A stretch of 64,000 nt of DNA from Moorena sp. SIOASIH (GCF_010671925.1 NZ_JAAHIH010000003.1:1302001-1366000); one strand, 5' to 3'; counted from the first letter of the stretch, positions 17,972 to 26,893 are shown. A program made the numbers and translations. Notes: generated from the sequence alone by a model not told the origin.

Positions 17972-18352
17972 TTGACACTCCCCGGCCTTTTGGCGCGAGG
18001 ATTCTTTAGAGGAGATACCCAAGGGCATTGCTCGTAACAACCACATCGACTTCCCGTACCGTAGTACCAAGAAATCGGCAGTCCACTTGGCGGTGCCAAT
18101 TGCCTCTACTCTCTCCAGCTTATTGCCATTGAGTCTACTTTAAAAGTTTTGATTTGATTCGCTCACCAAAAAGACTTCTGCTTGTAGAGGGTTGGGATTG
18201 GAGTCTTTGACCGAGCACCCATTTCGGGTAACTACCATTTAACCAAAGCGTCCCACTACTGGGATTTTCACCTTTTCTTTTCAGGTCACTGCGTCTACAT
18301 AATTCTAACACAAAGCCGCCCTAGAAGAACGGGGTTTCAGACCCAATTTTTT
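17972..18352 (-). mobile_element. TnpB-less IS200/IS605-type element, copy 1
   Basis: On the minus strand the element starts near 18352 with AAAAATTGGGTCTGAAACCC and a GGGCGGCTTT hairpin, and ends at 17972 with a GC-rich hairpin plus GGGGAGTGTCAA. The same right end follows a real tnpB at 62804. No tnpA or tnpB remains in the 381 bp, but a GC-structured stretch of about 200 nt before the right end is kept, the place where the omega RNA of TnpB systems lies. It separates DUF3326 from the CPBP gene, providing the stop codon of the first and lying upstream of the second. Confidence 0.72.
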
Positions 18353-19434
18353 GATGATAGGGATGGACTCAGAGCGTTAGGACTGATCCCAGCACGATGG
18401 CTAACCAGCAAGCCTAGAGCCTCTAAATATGAGTTTACTCGTATTGCTTTAATTCCCAAAGGTTCTGGAGGTACTTCCATGGTAGTTTGGTTTTCTTCAA
18501 CGGCAATGATCTGGGTTTGCAGCTGGCTAAAGCTTAACATTGCGCTACCACCACAGGCGGTTGCTGGTATGACAATCGCATCTACATCATCAGCCCAGAT
18601 GTCCCCTGGTTTTGAGGAAATAGTTTGAGAATCTGGATTAGCAAGGGAGGAGGGGGAATTGTTTTGGTTGACCACAAATTGGGGAGCGCGACTCAATCCT
18701 ACTAAAACACAGGGTAAGAAGGTATAGCCCAATTCCTCTGCTGCTGAACGAGGTGACAATTTAGGATCGATGGGTAAAGGCATCAATGCTGGTGCATGAG
18801 CACAGGGAATTTGAAAGGTACGAACAATCAAGTGACTGATAATGGCTTCAGCACCAGCGAGGGGGTCTACGCCTCGGCCATGACGGTAATCTTGCAATGC
18901 TTGACTATCAATGTCATCGGGAAAACGCACTACTACTGCGATCGCATTTGCTCCGGCTTGCTCAATCAGGACTTGGGCTGCTCGCAATAAACTATCGGGA
19001 TTTCCAATTGTTCCCCAACTCGCTCCAGATGCTGCTGTGCGCAGTTCTACATTTAAGGGAGCATCTGTGAGTACGTAGTCGGTTAGATTCAGTCCTAGGG
19101 TAGCTCTGGTGGCATCTGCTGCTTGTAGGTGTCTCAAACGTAGTTCCGGTTCAATCCCCTGATCCAGGAGTAATCCCACTCGGTTCTGATGTACAGGGCG
19201 TAATCCCCAGCATCCAGCGGCAAATTTGTCAAGTCCATAGCCTTCTACATAGAAGGCGTTGGGTAAGTTCCAGTACAACTGGGCACCATTGAGGACATTG
19301 GGATGGGTGATTAAGCGATCGCAAACTTGTGCGATCGCTCTAGCCACTGGCAAGGCATCCCCGGCATAGCCACCAATCGACGCTCCTACACCAGTAGGAA
19401 TGATTAAAACAACGGTATAGGCACGCTGATTCAC
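18337..19434 (-). CDS. DUF3326 family protein
   Basis: This 365-aa cyanobacterial protein is of unknown function. The start is GTG at 19434, overlapping by 4 bp (GTGA) the stop of the upstream 61-aa gene, which indicates translational coupling. A glycine-rich N-terminus (IIPTGVGASIGGYAGDALPV) suggests nucleotide or phosphate binding. IVIPATACGGSAMLSF occurs late in the protein. The last residues (..SLSSKNWV) and the stop codon lie in the left end of the adjacent mobile element, so the native C-terminus was replaced. The effect is probably small, because the core is complete. Confidence 0.85.
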   Translation of the reverse strand: MNQRAYTVVLIIPTGVGASIGGYAGDALPVARAIAQVCDRLITHPNVLNGAQLYWNLPNAFYVEGYGLDKFAAGCWGLRPVHQNRVGLLLDQGIEPELRLRHLQAADATRATLGLNLTDYVLTDAPLNVELRTAASGASWGTIGNPDSLLRAAQVLIEQAGANAIAVVVRFPDDIDSQALQDYRHGRGVDPLAGAEAIISHLIVRTFQIPCAHAPALMPLPIDPKLSPRSAAEELGYTFLPCVLVGLSRAPQFVVNQNNSPSSLANPDSQTISSKPGDIWADDVDAIVIPATACGGSAMLSFSQLQTQIIAVEENQTTMEVPPEPLGIKAIRVNSYLEALGLLVSHRAGISPNALSPSLSSKNWV

Positions 19435-19616
19435 TTACTATTCGGTGATTTTGTTACAATAGCCTCTACCGTAGCTTTTTCCTGCTCAGGGTCTACATGA
19501 GTAACTGCCCAGCGCAGGGGTTCTCCCCGTTCTTGTAGTTCTGCTTCAATAGCTTGGTGCAGTTCCTTAGGGGACTCTTGGAGGTCAATTTCTGCAGTAA
19601 TGAAATGGGTTGTCAT
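19431..19616 (-). CDS. Small conserved-type protein upstream of DUF3326
   Basis: This 61-aa acidic protein (MTTHFITAEIDLQESPKELH..) is coupled by a 4-bp overlap to the DUF3326 gene. The predicted pattern is strand-helix-strand (WAVTHVDPEQEKATVEAIVT), a ferredoxin-like or DUF-type small fold. No function is recognised. The coupling suggests it works with, or is expressed with, DUF3326. Confidence 0.75.
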   Translation of the reverse strand: MTTHFITAEIDLQESPKELHQAIEAELQERGEPLRWAVTHVDPEQEKATVEAIVTKSPNSK

Positions 19617-19676
19617 TGTTTTCTCCCTAATCTGATTAGGATAATGAGATTATCGTGACGTACTCCCGACGTTGCC

Positions 19677-20897
19677 CTAACGGGACAACGCGGGCTTCTT
19701 CCCAACACCACCCAATGGTTCGGTTACTCGGGAAGCTTTACTTCTGACGGGACGCCCCACCGCCAAGTTTAATATATTAATTGCCGCATTTAAATCCCTA
19801 TCCGCCACATAACCACAGTGAGGACAAGAATGAATACGGTCTTTTAGTTTTTTGGGAACTTTTTTGCCGCAATTAGAACAGTTTTGGCTAGTGTTGCGGG
19901 GATTTACTGCAACTGTAACCAAACCAGCATTCTCAGCTTTGTTTGATAATATTGACAGAAATTGACCCCACCCAGCATCAAGAACAGATTTGGCCAATTT
20001 AGTTTTAGCCAAACCTTTAATATTTAACTTTTCGTGGGCTACTAGATCATGATCGTCCAGTAAGTTTTTCGCTGTTTTAAAGTGAAAATCTTTCCTGGTG
20101 TCGGCTACCTTCTTGTGAGCTTTCCCTAATTTAGTGACAGCCTTTTTCCTGTTCTTACTACCTTTTTTAGATCGGGTGACAGCTTTCTGAATTTTCTTAA
20201 GTCGTTTCTGAGCTTTCCGGTAGTATTGAGGTATTTGCACCTCTGTTCCATCGGACTTGACCAATAAGGATTTTAGACCCATATCTATGCCAACAGGATT
20301 AGAGACGTTATCTACTGGGATAGTACCTGGAACAGAGTCATCTTTAATCGATAGTGTAACGTAATACCCATCAGCCTTTCGAGTTATGGTAGCGGTCTTT
20401 ATCTTGAACCCTTTTGGAATAGGCCGATGATAAACCATCTTCACTTTTCCCAATTTTGGAAGGGTTAAGATATTGCCGTTTATGGGATTCTTAGAGAGTG
20501 ATGGAAAGGTAAATGACTTGTACCTATTTTTTCCTTTAAACCTGGGTTTGCCGCTCTTTTTTCCGTTACTGTCACCTTTTAGAAATCCCTTAAATGCTAG
20601 ATCAACCCTTTTGACACAGTCCTGTAAAACTTGAGATTGGAGCACCTTATACCAAGGTCTATCTTTCTTTAACTGAGGCAGTGTCTTCTTTTGAGAGAAA
20701 TAGTCGGGATTATTTCTTAGATCTGGCAGGTAACAGATTAAAGGGCAGGAGTTAATAGAACAACGATTTTGCTCATACCAGTTAAATCTATCAGCAAGTA
20801 GGTAATTGTATTGATAACGAAGCAATTCTAACCATTTTTCTACCTCTGCCTTCTGTGATTTGGTTAGTCTTAATCGGTACTGGTATGACGCTATCAT
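19677..20897 (-). CDS. tnpB: TnpB RNA-guided nuclease, apparently intact
   Basis: This 406-aa protein is full length for TnpB. All catalytic parts are visible: RuvC-I Asp in NPVGIDMGLKSLLVK, RuvC-II Glu in DLVAHEKLNIKGLAK, the zinc ribbon (NCSNCGKKV and CPHCGYVAD, four Cys), and RuvC-III Asp in VADRDLNAAINIL. The N-terminus MIASYQYRLRLTKSQKAEVE is typical. TnpB proteins cut DNA guided by an omega RNA made from the right end of the element. No stop or frameshift was found, the only intact tnpB fully inside the window. A divergent small gene starts 67 bp away. Confidence 0.94.
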   Translation of the reverse strand: MIASYQYRLRLTKSQKAEVEKWLELLRYQYNYLLADRFNWYEQNRCSINSCPLICYLPDLRNNPDYFSQKKTLPQLKKDRPWYKVLQSQVLQDCVKRVDLAFKGFLKGDSNGKKSGKPRFKGKNRYKSFTFPSLSKNPINGNILTLPKLGKVKMVYHRPIPKGFKIKTATITRKADGYYVTLSIKDDSVPGTIPVDNVSNPVGIDMGLKSLLVKSDGTEVQIPQYYRKAQKRLKKIQKAVTRSKKGSKNRKKAVTKLGKAHKKVADTRKDFHFKTAKNLLDDHDLVAHEKLNIKGLAKTKLAKSVLDAGWGQFLSILSNKAENAGLVTVAVNPRNTSQNCSNCGKKVPKKLKDRIHSCPHCGYVADRDLNAAINILNLAVGRPVRSKASRVTEPLGGVGKKPALSR

Positions 20898-20964
20898 TGT
20901 TGCTAACTCCTGTTTTTCGACCTATTATTAGTATATCCAACGTCTTTACATGTGTCAATGCAAA

Positions 20965-21105
20965 ATGAAGGATAAAAATTTAATGATCAGACTGACTAGC
21001 TTTGAAAAAAAACAACTCCAGCAAGAGGCTGACCGGAGAGGAATGACCTGCTCTGAATTACTCAGAAGTTTAATAGCTCGTTTCCCTGAACCAAAAGAGT
21101 CTTAG
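20965..21105 (+). CDS. 46-aa ribbon-helix-helix-like protein inside the tnpB element
   Basis: A short ORF (ATG at 20965, stop TAG at 21103-21105) encodes MIRLTSFEKKQLQQEADRRG and MTCSELLRSLIARFP, a strand-helix-helix pattern of the CopG/Arc type with basic and hydrophobic spacing as expected for an RHH repressor. It is transcribed away from tnpB, with 67 bp between the starts, and lies within the element. An autoregulator of the element is the simplest reading. An upstream in-frame start is not needed. Its small size makes the call moderate. Confidence 0.65.
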   Translation: MKDKNLMIRLTSFEKKQLQQEADRRGMTCSELLRSLIARFPEPKES

Positions 21106-21245
21106 TTGGCAATTACGCTTCACTCCATTGCCCCGCTATCATCCCGACGCCCACAATATCCGCGTAGGGTGCGGGGCTTCTCGCGGACTAGCTAATCTAT
21201 ATAACCATTACTTCTCCCTATTCGGCTAATGGTATTTGATTATAT

Positions 21246-21457
21246 GTAAGCATCCAGCTATCAGCCATGAGCCTTGGCCAAAGGCCACGCTACGGGAATG
21301 GCTCACGCTACGGGAACAGTCGTCAGCTAATCAACGGTAGGTAGTAAACAAGCTGGGGCTGCTGATACGGGTGCTTGAAAATCCCTGCTTGTTTTACTCA
21401 TCCAACCCCGAGGAGTTAAAGCGTCTGATAGCTGATAGCTGACAGCTGAATACTTAC
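21246..21457. repeat. Foldback element with heptamer arms, copy 2
   Basis: It begins GTAAGCATCCAGCTATCAGC and ends GACAGCTGAATACTTAC. It contains GGCCAAAGGCCACGCTACGG palindromes (about 21275-21320) and about 100 bp of unrelated filler including a tandem TACGGGAA motif. It lies between the tnpB element and the ferredoxin gene. Confidence 0.75.
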
Positions 21458-21481
21458 GATTATATAGCAGCACTGACCTGA

Positions 21482-21802
21482 TCACGGCTGACCAAACTGC
21501 CGGTCATACACTTCATCTTCTTTTTCGGTGTCAAATTTCAGGTTAGAGCGGGGATAAGCTACACACAGCAGCACATAGCCTTCTGCTTGGAGTTGTGGGC
21601 CTAAACCCATGCCATCGGTTTGGTCTACACTGCCTTCTCCTACTCGTTTAGCAGCGCAAGTGGTACAGACTCCAGCGGTGCAGGAACTGGGTAAATCTAT
21701 CCCCGCCCCATGGCCAGCTTCAAGAATTTTTTGATCCTCTGGCACCTCTATAGTGTATGTGTTGCCTTTGTGATTAAGTTCGACGGTGTAAGTCTTGGGC
21801 AT
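21482..21802 (-). CDS. Plant-type [2Fe-2S] ferredoxin
   Basis: This 106-aa protein has the cluster ligands Cys41, Cys46, Cys49 and Cys80 (SSCTAGVCTTCAAK and YVLLCVAYP). It is a one-electron carrier, normally between photosystem I and reductases. It has a C-terminal tail (EDEVYDRQFGQP) and the variant CTAGVCTTC, so it resembles the secondary cyanobacterial ferredoxins more than the main PetF. It is monocistronic; the foldback element lies downstream. Confidence 0.93.
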   Translation of the reverse strand: MPKTYTVELNHKGNTYTIEVPEDQKILEAGHGAGIDLPSSCTAGVCTTCAAKRVGEGSVDQTDGMGLGPQLQAEGYVLLCVAYPRSNLKFDTEKEDEVYDRQFGQP

Positions 21803-22189
21803 TGTATCAGTTTCGAGCTTGATACTCCCAATCCTATGAATAGGACAGGGAGGGTCACTGGCTTATTTTAGCGCTTTGTGGGATATAAATTAAGCTGGTG
21901 CCTTCGTTAGTCACTTGACTTGAGTACAAGGGCAAACTCCATATTACAATTTGTCCTCATTGTCAATCTCATGGTGATCTAATCCCAATTCTTAGGGCTC
22001 ACACGGCTACAGATCAATTTCATCTGGCCATCTCCCCATCTGGCCATCTTACGGCGAGTCTAGTATTGATTAGAGAATATTAGTCCTGAAGTCATTGCTA
22101 AACAGTATAATCAGGTTCTTGATGAAGCGTTGTCAAAAGCTGAGTAGGGTATCTGTTGACTGTAATTTATTTGTTAATAAATCTTGCTT

Positions 22190-22412
22190 GAAGTTGGCCA
22201 AATACCCTTGACTTATTCGCCGTTTTTTGATATAGCATGATTTGAATAATCGACAATTGTTGACTAAAAGCAATTTAAGGATTATACTTCTTCTGCGGAA
22301 AATAATCCTTAAATCCTGATCAGGTCTGAGTTAAACGTTAGTTAAGTTACCGCAGATTTTTATTATACAAAGTTATTTTAAAAAATTACTAAATTGTCCG
22401 GAAACCTCTAGT
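22190..22412 (+). other. Conserved noncoding module, copy A
   Basis: It shares long blocks with 26395-26605 and 36575-36785: TTATTCGCCGTTTTTTGATA, ACTAAAAGCAATTTAA, CTGATCAGGTCTGAGTTAAA, AGACAAAGTTAT-like and AATTGTCCGGAAA. There is no coding frame. It could be a regulatory or RNA element, or part of a repeated segment whose gene was lost here. Confidence 0.65.
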
Positions 22413-22642
22413 TTCCTAAGAATATTTATTTAGTGCATAACTACAGTAATTATAAATCATTTGTAAAATATGCAAAATCATAAATCGTTGCTTGCCAAGG
22501 GTTATAGCGATACCTTTTGCCAGTATATTTCCTGGGGGGGTGACATGAATGGCTAGGAAGCTGACAGGATAAGCGACATAGCTGACGGGGTGACGAAACA
22601 GGCTGAAATGCTTGCTATGTAAAGGTAGTACCATTTTATGGT

Positions 22643-22681
22643 AAAAAAAGGTAGGTCTTCTATTTGCAACAAAACCTACCT
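22643..22681 (-). terminator. Intrinsic terminator-like hairpin
   Basis: On the minus strand AGGTAGGT pairs with ACCTACCT around 17 nt and is followed by seven T. No minus-strand gene directly precedes it, so it may be an orphan. Confidence 0.5.
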
Positions 22682-22841
22682 GTTGACAATGTTACCGACA
22701 TTATACCAAAACCACCTAAAAAGTAAATTTACTCTAGCCGAATATATTTTTTGAAAAATTTTCGTCAATCTCTTACAGTCAATTAAAAAAGTTAGTGTAG
22801 AAAAGTTAGCCAATGCTCTCCCTTTACTGATTAAATTTGAA

Positions 22842-22973
22842 GTAAGCATTCAGCTATCAGCTGATGGGCATAGGGCAAGCTACACCGAACAGCTTTTGAA
22901 TAAAACAGGTAAGCATTCGTTTAATCTCTGTTACGGAAAGCTTACAGCTGACCACTAACGGTTGAATGCTTAC
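22842..22973. repeat. Foldback element with heptamer arms, copy 3
   Basis: It starts GTAAGCATTCAGCTATCAGC and ends GGTTGAATGCTTAC. A second internal GTAAGCATTCG at about 22910 suggests a nested or rearranged copy. Confidence 0.7.
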
Positions 22974-23091
22974 AAAAACTATAATTAATTGGTACAAATA
23001 AATGATAAACATCCTACCTAATAAAAATGATTAAAAATAGAATAATAAATAACAAAAATTAAGCATAATAAAGCAATTAAAAACTTATACT

Positions 23092-23675
23092 ATGTCTAGT
23101 CAACACAGAAAAAAAATTTAATAAATCTTGCTAATTTTGTTAAGTTTAATTCAATAGAAGGTGACTTTGTAGAGTGTGGAACTTATAAGGGAGGAACTGC
23201 AGCCGTATTGTCAAAATATATGGGGGAAGGTAGACATTTGTGGTTGTATAACAGCTTTGAGGGTATGCCAACTACTAAAGATAAAGATGGTCAAGAAGCT
23301 AAAAAATGGATTGGAGAATGTGTTGGCTCAGTTGAAGATGTTAGAAAGGCAATGAAATTATTTTCTACTAGTGAAGATAATTTCATTATTAAGAAAGGAT
23401 GGTTTGAGTAAACTTTTAGTGAGCAACTGCCCAAAAAAGTTGCATTACTACACTGTGATGCCGATTGGTATGATTCCGTAACTTTAGTCTTGGATACATT
23501 CTATAAGTTAATCCCTGAAGGAGGTTGTATCATCCTTGATGATTTTGGATATTGGGAGGGTTGCAGAGAGGCTTTCTAGGATTTTTGTATTAGGAATAAT
23601 GAGAAACCACTCCTGGAAAGGGTAGGAAGTACTCAGGCTTTTTGGATAAAAGGTAAATTGAATAGTCGAGGTTAA
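23092..23675 (+). pseudogene. TylF/MycF-type O-methyltransferase pseudogene
   Basis: The trace from ATG 23092 (MSSQHRKK, then a one-base slip in a poly-A run) gives LINLANFVKFNSIEGDFVEC, GTYKGGTAAVLSKYMGEGRH and WLYNSFEGMPTTKDKDGQ. Then TAA at 23409-23411 is followed in frame by LPKKVALLHCDADWYDSV and GGCIILDDFGYWEGCREAF. A TAG at 23577-23579 precedes the end (stop 23673-23675). These are the hallmarks of macrocin O-methyltransferases acting on sugars. Two in-frame nonsense codons plus a slip make it inactive. It precedes two methyltransferase genes on the same strand. Confidence 0.85.
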
Positions 23676-23684
23676 CGAAAAATT

Positions 23685-24587
23685 ATGCTTATCAGTCCTT
23701 TAACGGGTTCTAATAATGTCACTCTACTGAAGACAATCGAAGCGGAGCAACTAATCCAAAATTGGAAAGATAGCTTTCAGATAGATATTACTGAAGAACT
23801 TAAGGGTCATCATAATATTTATCTATATCAATGTAATGAAACTAACCTAAAATTTTTTGCGCCGTTTGATGTTGTTGGTTCTGGTAAACTTTACGAAAAA
23901 CTAAATAAGTTTGACTGGTATTACATGCCTGAAAAATGGGAATACAATGTCGCACTACGAGACTTGTTAGAATGTCAAAATATTCTAGAAATAGGCTCTG
24001 GTTCTGGTCATTTTGTGAAGTCAATAATAGATGCTGGTCTAAATATAATAGGAATTGAACTTAATGAAGCCGCCGTTACTGCCGCACACAAAAAAAATCT
24101 TCCGGTAGAGCGTCTGGACTTAAAAGAAGGAGCTAAATTGTATCGAGAATCATTAGATGGTGTATGTAGCTTTCAGGTACTTGAGCATGTAGCTAATCCC
24201 AAAGACTTTATTGATTGGTCAATTCAAATGTTAAAGCCAGGAGGAAAGTTAATTTATTGCGTTCCTAATTCAGAGAGCTTCCTTAAATACCAGTACAACT
24301 TGCTAGATATGCCTCCACACCATATGCTTCAATGGTCTAGCTTATCTTTTAAATCACTGGAAAAACTGTTTCCCATTAAACTAATAAAAGTGGTTAACGA
24401 GCCACTAGCTTCTTATCATGTTTCGAGTTACATACATGGTTACAATAATCATTTTAGTTCTGTCTATCCTTTTGGTAAGTTTTTTTTTAATCGCTACACT
24501 ATACCTCGCTATACCAAAATTATAAATCTTGGTTTGAGAAGGTTTTTAACTGGTCAAAGCTTATATGTGCTATTCAAAAAAATTTAG
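23685..24587 (+). CDS. Class I SAM-dependent methyltransferase
   Basis: This 300-aa protein has an N-terminal 90-residue part followed by a Rossmann methyltransferase fold. Motif I is NILEIGSGSGHFVKSIIDAG (about 99-118), and later come SFQVLEHVANPKDFI and MLKPGGKLIYCVPNSESFL. The substrate is probably a sugar or polysaccharide intermediate, judging from the glycan genes around. The gene ends at 24587 and the next reading frame starts immediately at 24588, as in an operon. It appears intact. Confidence 0.85.
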   Translation: MLISPLTGSNNVTLLKTIEAEQLIQNWKDSFQIDITEELKGHHNIYLYQCNETNLKFFAPFDVVGSGKLYEKLNKFDWYYMPEKWEYNVALRDLLECQNILEIGSGSGHFVKSIIDAGLNIIGIELNEAAVTAAHKKNLPVERLDLKEGAKLYRESLDGVCSFQVLEHVANPKDFIDWSIQMLKPGGKLIYCVPNSESFLKYQYNLLDMPPHHMLQWSSLSFKSLEKLFPIKLIKVVNEPLASYHVSSYIHGYNNHFSSVYPFGKFFFNRYTIPRYTKIINLGLRRFLTGQSLYVLFKKI

Positions 24588-24853
24588 ATGGACTACTTAA
24601 ATCTTGGCTGCGGTCGCCGCTTCCATCCAGCCTGGACAAATGTAAACTTCACTTCATCAGGCGAAGGCGTAATTGCTCACAATTTAACAACAGGTATTCC
24701 CTTTCCTGATAACTCATTCCATGTCGTTTATCACTCCCACCTATTAGAACACTTTACCCCAAATATAGCTGAATCATTCCTAAGAGAATGCTACCGCGTC
24801 CTACGTCCTCAAGGCATTTTGCGGGTAGTTCGGACTTAGAACAAATTGCCGGT
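24588..24853 (+). pseudogene. Methyltransferase 5' fragment cut by IS1 remnant
   Basis: MDYLNLGCGRRFHPAWTNVN and FPDNSFHVVYHSHLLEHFTP are typical of small SAM methyltransferases. At about 24826 a deletion disrupts ..ILRVV(VP)DLEQIA, and after LEQIA the sequence changes abruptly to an IS1-type transposase. Only the first 88 codons or so of the gene remain. Confidence 0.85.
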
Positions 24854-24997
24854 GACCGTAGTGCTGAAACTTTTAAAAAACTTTGGAATATCATAAAATG
24901 TTGGCATAGCTTTTGGTATGCCACTGATAAGTATGTTGTTTATCAAATGTTTATTGATGATATTGAGCATTTAACTAATAAAACTTATATGACTAGA

Positions 24998-25181
24998 AGC
25001 GATGCAGCGCGGTCTTGGGGAGCCAGTGCGGTCTTGGGGAGGCAGCGCGGTCTTGGGGAGGCAGCGCGGTCTTGGGGGTCTCCCCCATGAGCGACTGCCG
25101 TGGTTTCCCCCATGAGCGACTGCCGTGGTCTCCCCCATGAGCAACTGGCGTGGTTTCCCCCATGAGCGACTGCATCAAGAC
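24998..25181. repeat. 184-bp inverted-arm repeat, copy A
   Basis: It starts AGCGATGCAGCGCGGTCTTG and ends GAGCGACTGCATCAAGAC. Four GCGCGGTCTTGGGGAGGCA-like units are followed by four CCCCCATGAGCGACTGCCGT-like units, so the two halves contain different tandem repeats, with GATGCAG/CTGCATC near the tips. It is inserted in the IS1 remnant. Confidence 0.88.
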
Positions 25182-25261
25182 ATAGAAAATGAAAATACAA
25201 GATTGAGACATTATTTAGCCAGACTACATCGACGCACTCTGTGCTACTCTAAATCTGAAGA

Positions 25262-25445
25262 AGCGATGCAGCGCGGTCTTGGGGAGCCAGTGCGGTCTTG
25301 GGGAGGCAGCGCGGTCTTGGGGAGGCAGCGCGGTCTTGGGGGTCTCCCCCATGAGCGACTGCCGTGGTTTCCCCCATGAGCGACTGCCTTGGTCTCCCCC
25401 ATGAGCAACTGGCGTGGTTTCCCCCATGAGCGACTGCATCAAGAC
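25262..25445. repeat. 184-bp inverted-arm repeat, copy B
   Basis: It has the same length and nearly the same sequence as 24998-25181, differing at only a few positions (CCTTGG for CCGTGG, CGTGGTTTC for CGTGGTCTC). It lies 80 bp from copy A, same orientation, in the same IS1 remnant. Confidence 0.88.
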
Positions 25446-25544
25446 AATGTTGTATTTATCAATTAGGCTTCTTATTTATTATTTAAAATATCATAAAATT
25501 CCCCTTTCTGGTGAAACCATTTCGTAATTCAGCAACGCCCCGCA

Positions 25545-26162
25545 GCAGTCTATGGGGAACTGAATCAGAGTCTGACATTTGAGTCTGCACCCACAGTACC
25601 AATTAATCCCTATGGTCGCTCCAAGTTGATCAATGAGTGGATGATTCAAGATTATGCTGCTGCATCGGGGTTAAGGTATTTGATTTTGCGTTACTTCAAT
25701 GTGGCGGGTGCTGACCCCTTTGGGAGAATTGGGGAGCGTAATGCCCAAGGCAGTCATTTAATTAAAGTGGCTTGTGATGCTGCAAAGGGCAGGCGGGAAT
25801 GTTTGCAGATTTTTGGTACTGATTTTCCTACTCCTGATGGGACAGCGGTCAGGGATTATATTCACGTTTGGGATCTAGCCACTGCTCATCTAGATGGGTT
25901 GCACTATTTGGAGCAAGGTGGGCAGAGTCAGGTTCTCAATTGTGGTTATGGGCGCGGGTATAGCGTGCGGGAAGTGGTCAAGAAGATGAAGGAGATTTCT
26001 GGAGTGGATTTTCCCGTAGTTGAGGTGAACAGGAGGAAGGGAGATCCGGCAAGTGTGGTGGCAAGTGTCCAGAGGATTCGGGAAGTTTTGGGATGGATGC
26101 CGAATTATGACGACTTAGGGGTAATTGTGGAAACGACTTGGGAGTGGTACAAGCGTTGGTGA
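25545..26162 (+). pseudogene. galE: galE 3' fragment (N-terminus lost)
   Basis: UDP-glucose 4-epimerase sequence from about AVYGELNQSLTFESAPTVPI onward, including the catalytic-region NPYGRSKLINEWMI (YxxxK) and the whole C-terminal substrate domain to WEWYKRW. The N-terminal NAD-binding half is missing; upstream is the end of the IS1 remnant. It is about 95% identical to the corresponding part of the complete galE at 35216-36190. It is the start of a segmental duplication. Confidence 0.9.
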
Positions 26163-26893
26163 TACCAAGTTGCCGTCAAAGGTAGTAGGGGATTAGATCA
26201 GATAATCATGCCTCAAAATCAAAGGATTAATTTGTAGTATGCAAAGTAATACGCATTTCCTGTGTAGCTTGGGTATTTTTTTGCGTATAAATACTGTTTT
26301 TTTTTAAGTTATGTGTTTTCTAAAATAGACAGAAATCGTCATCATTAATACTTACACTGTCAAAGGCATAATGTGGGTTTTACTTAGCAAGTATTTTTTT
26401 TATTATTCGCCGTTTTTCGATATTATTTTAATATAGGAATGGACAATGGTTTACTAAAAGCAATTTAAAGATTATACATCTGCGTATAATAAACCTGAAA
26501 CCCCAGGTCTGAGCTAAAAGTTAATTTACCCCAGAGGTCTATTAGACAAAGTTATCCCACCAATTTCATCAATTGTCCGGAAAGCTCTACGAACCTTGAA
26601 ACTAACTAGTTGCTGCCTAACTACTCATTGTTTGTTTAGGTTGGTTTAGGAAATAATTTCAAAATTTACCTCGGTGCTCGCTACAACTTAATTAACTAAT
26701 TAACTACCAAATAATTAAAGAACTAAATAGTCTTTAATTTTCGGAGTGGGCTTCGATGGTCTTATTGATCTCAGTCTCTCCCCACATCACTTTTATCAAG
26801 TTTTAATTTCAACTGCAGTAAAGTGAGTAAAGGGGAGATTTTGTGTCTATTTTTACTTAGTAAAGAAAAAAATTAGCTTTGTTTAATAAACTA
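26163..26893 (+). other. 730-bp leader region with conserved noncoding module, copy B
   Basis: This noncoding sequence is homologous to 36191-37083. It includes module B (26395-26605) and a later conserved block (TTTTCGGAGTGGGCTTCGAT; AACTGCAGTAAAGTGAGTAA) close to the start of the downstream gene. It lacks the 152-bp MITE present in the other copy. A long 5' leader or promoter region is likely. Confidence 0.6.

Larger units (their letters stand above)
19655..21190 (-). mobile_element. IS200/IS605-type element with tnpB and a ribbon-helix-helix gene
   Basis: The right end has a hairpin with arms CGTTGTCCC / GGGCAACG spanning the tnpB stop codon. The left end shows a GCCCCGC..GCGGGGC structure at about 21130-21170. 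Between them lie an intact tnpB (minus) and a divergent 46-aa gene. No tnpA is present, so mobility would need TnpA in trans. Exact ends are not proven. Confidence 0.65.
21803..23091. other. 1.3-kb intergenic region
   Basis: No intact gene is seen. A short coding trace at about 22058-22146 (ENISPEVIAKQYNQVLDEAL) could be the tail of a lost glycosyltransferase. The region also holds copy A of a conserved noncoding module (22190-22412), a terminator-like hairpin and a foldback element. The 72-codon ORF at 22416-22634 is unsupported. Confidence 0.5.
24854..25500 (+). pseudogene. IS1-family transposase C-terminal remnant, invaded twice by a 184-bp repeat
   Basis: The coding trace GDRSAETFKKLWNIIKCWHS and DKYVVYQMFIDDIEHLTNKT runs to YMTR at 24997. 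After the first 184-bp repeat it continues IENENTRLRHYLARLHRRTL..SKSEE. After the second repeat it ends MLYLSIRLLIYYLKYHKIPL. Excising exactly 24998-25181 and 25262-25445 joins these into one in-frame InsB-like C-terminus. The N-terminal part of the transposase is missing, replaced by the methyltransferase fragment. Confidence 0.85.

Noticed and set aside
17947..18099. N-terminal extension of the CPBP protease frame
   Set aside because: These codons are in the mobile element's right end; the GTG at 17946 is the better start.
22416..22634. 72-codon minus-strand ORF
   Set aside because: No recognisable features; it lies in a decayed intergenic region.
24985..25442. Several overlapping ORFs in the 184-bp repeats
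   Set aside because: Repeat-driven open frames (HGGDHGSRSWGKPRQ-type) on both strands; no gene.
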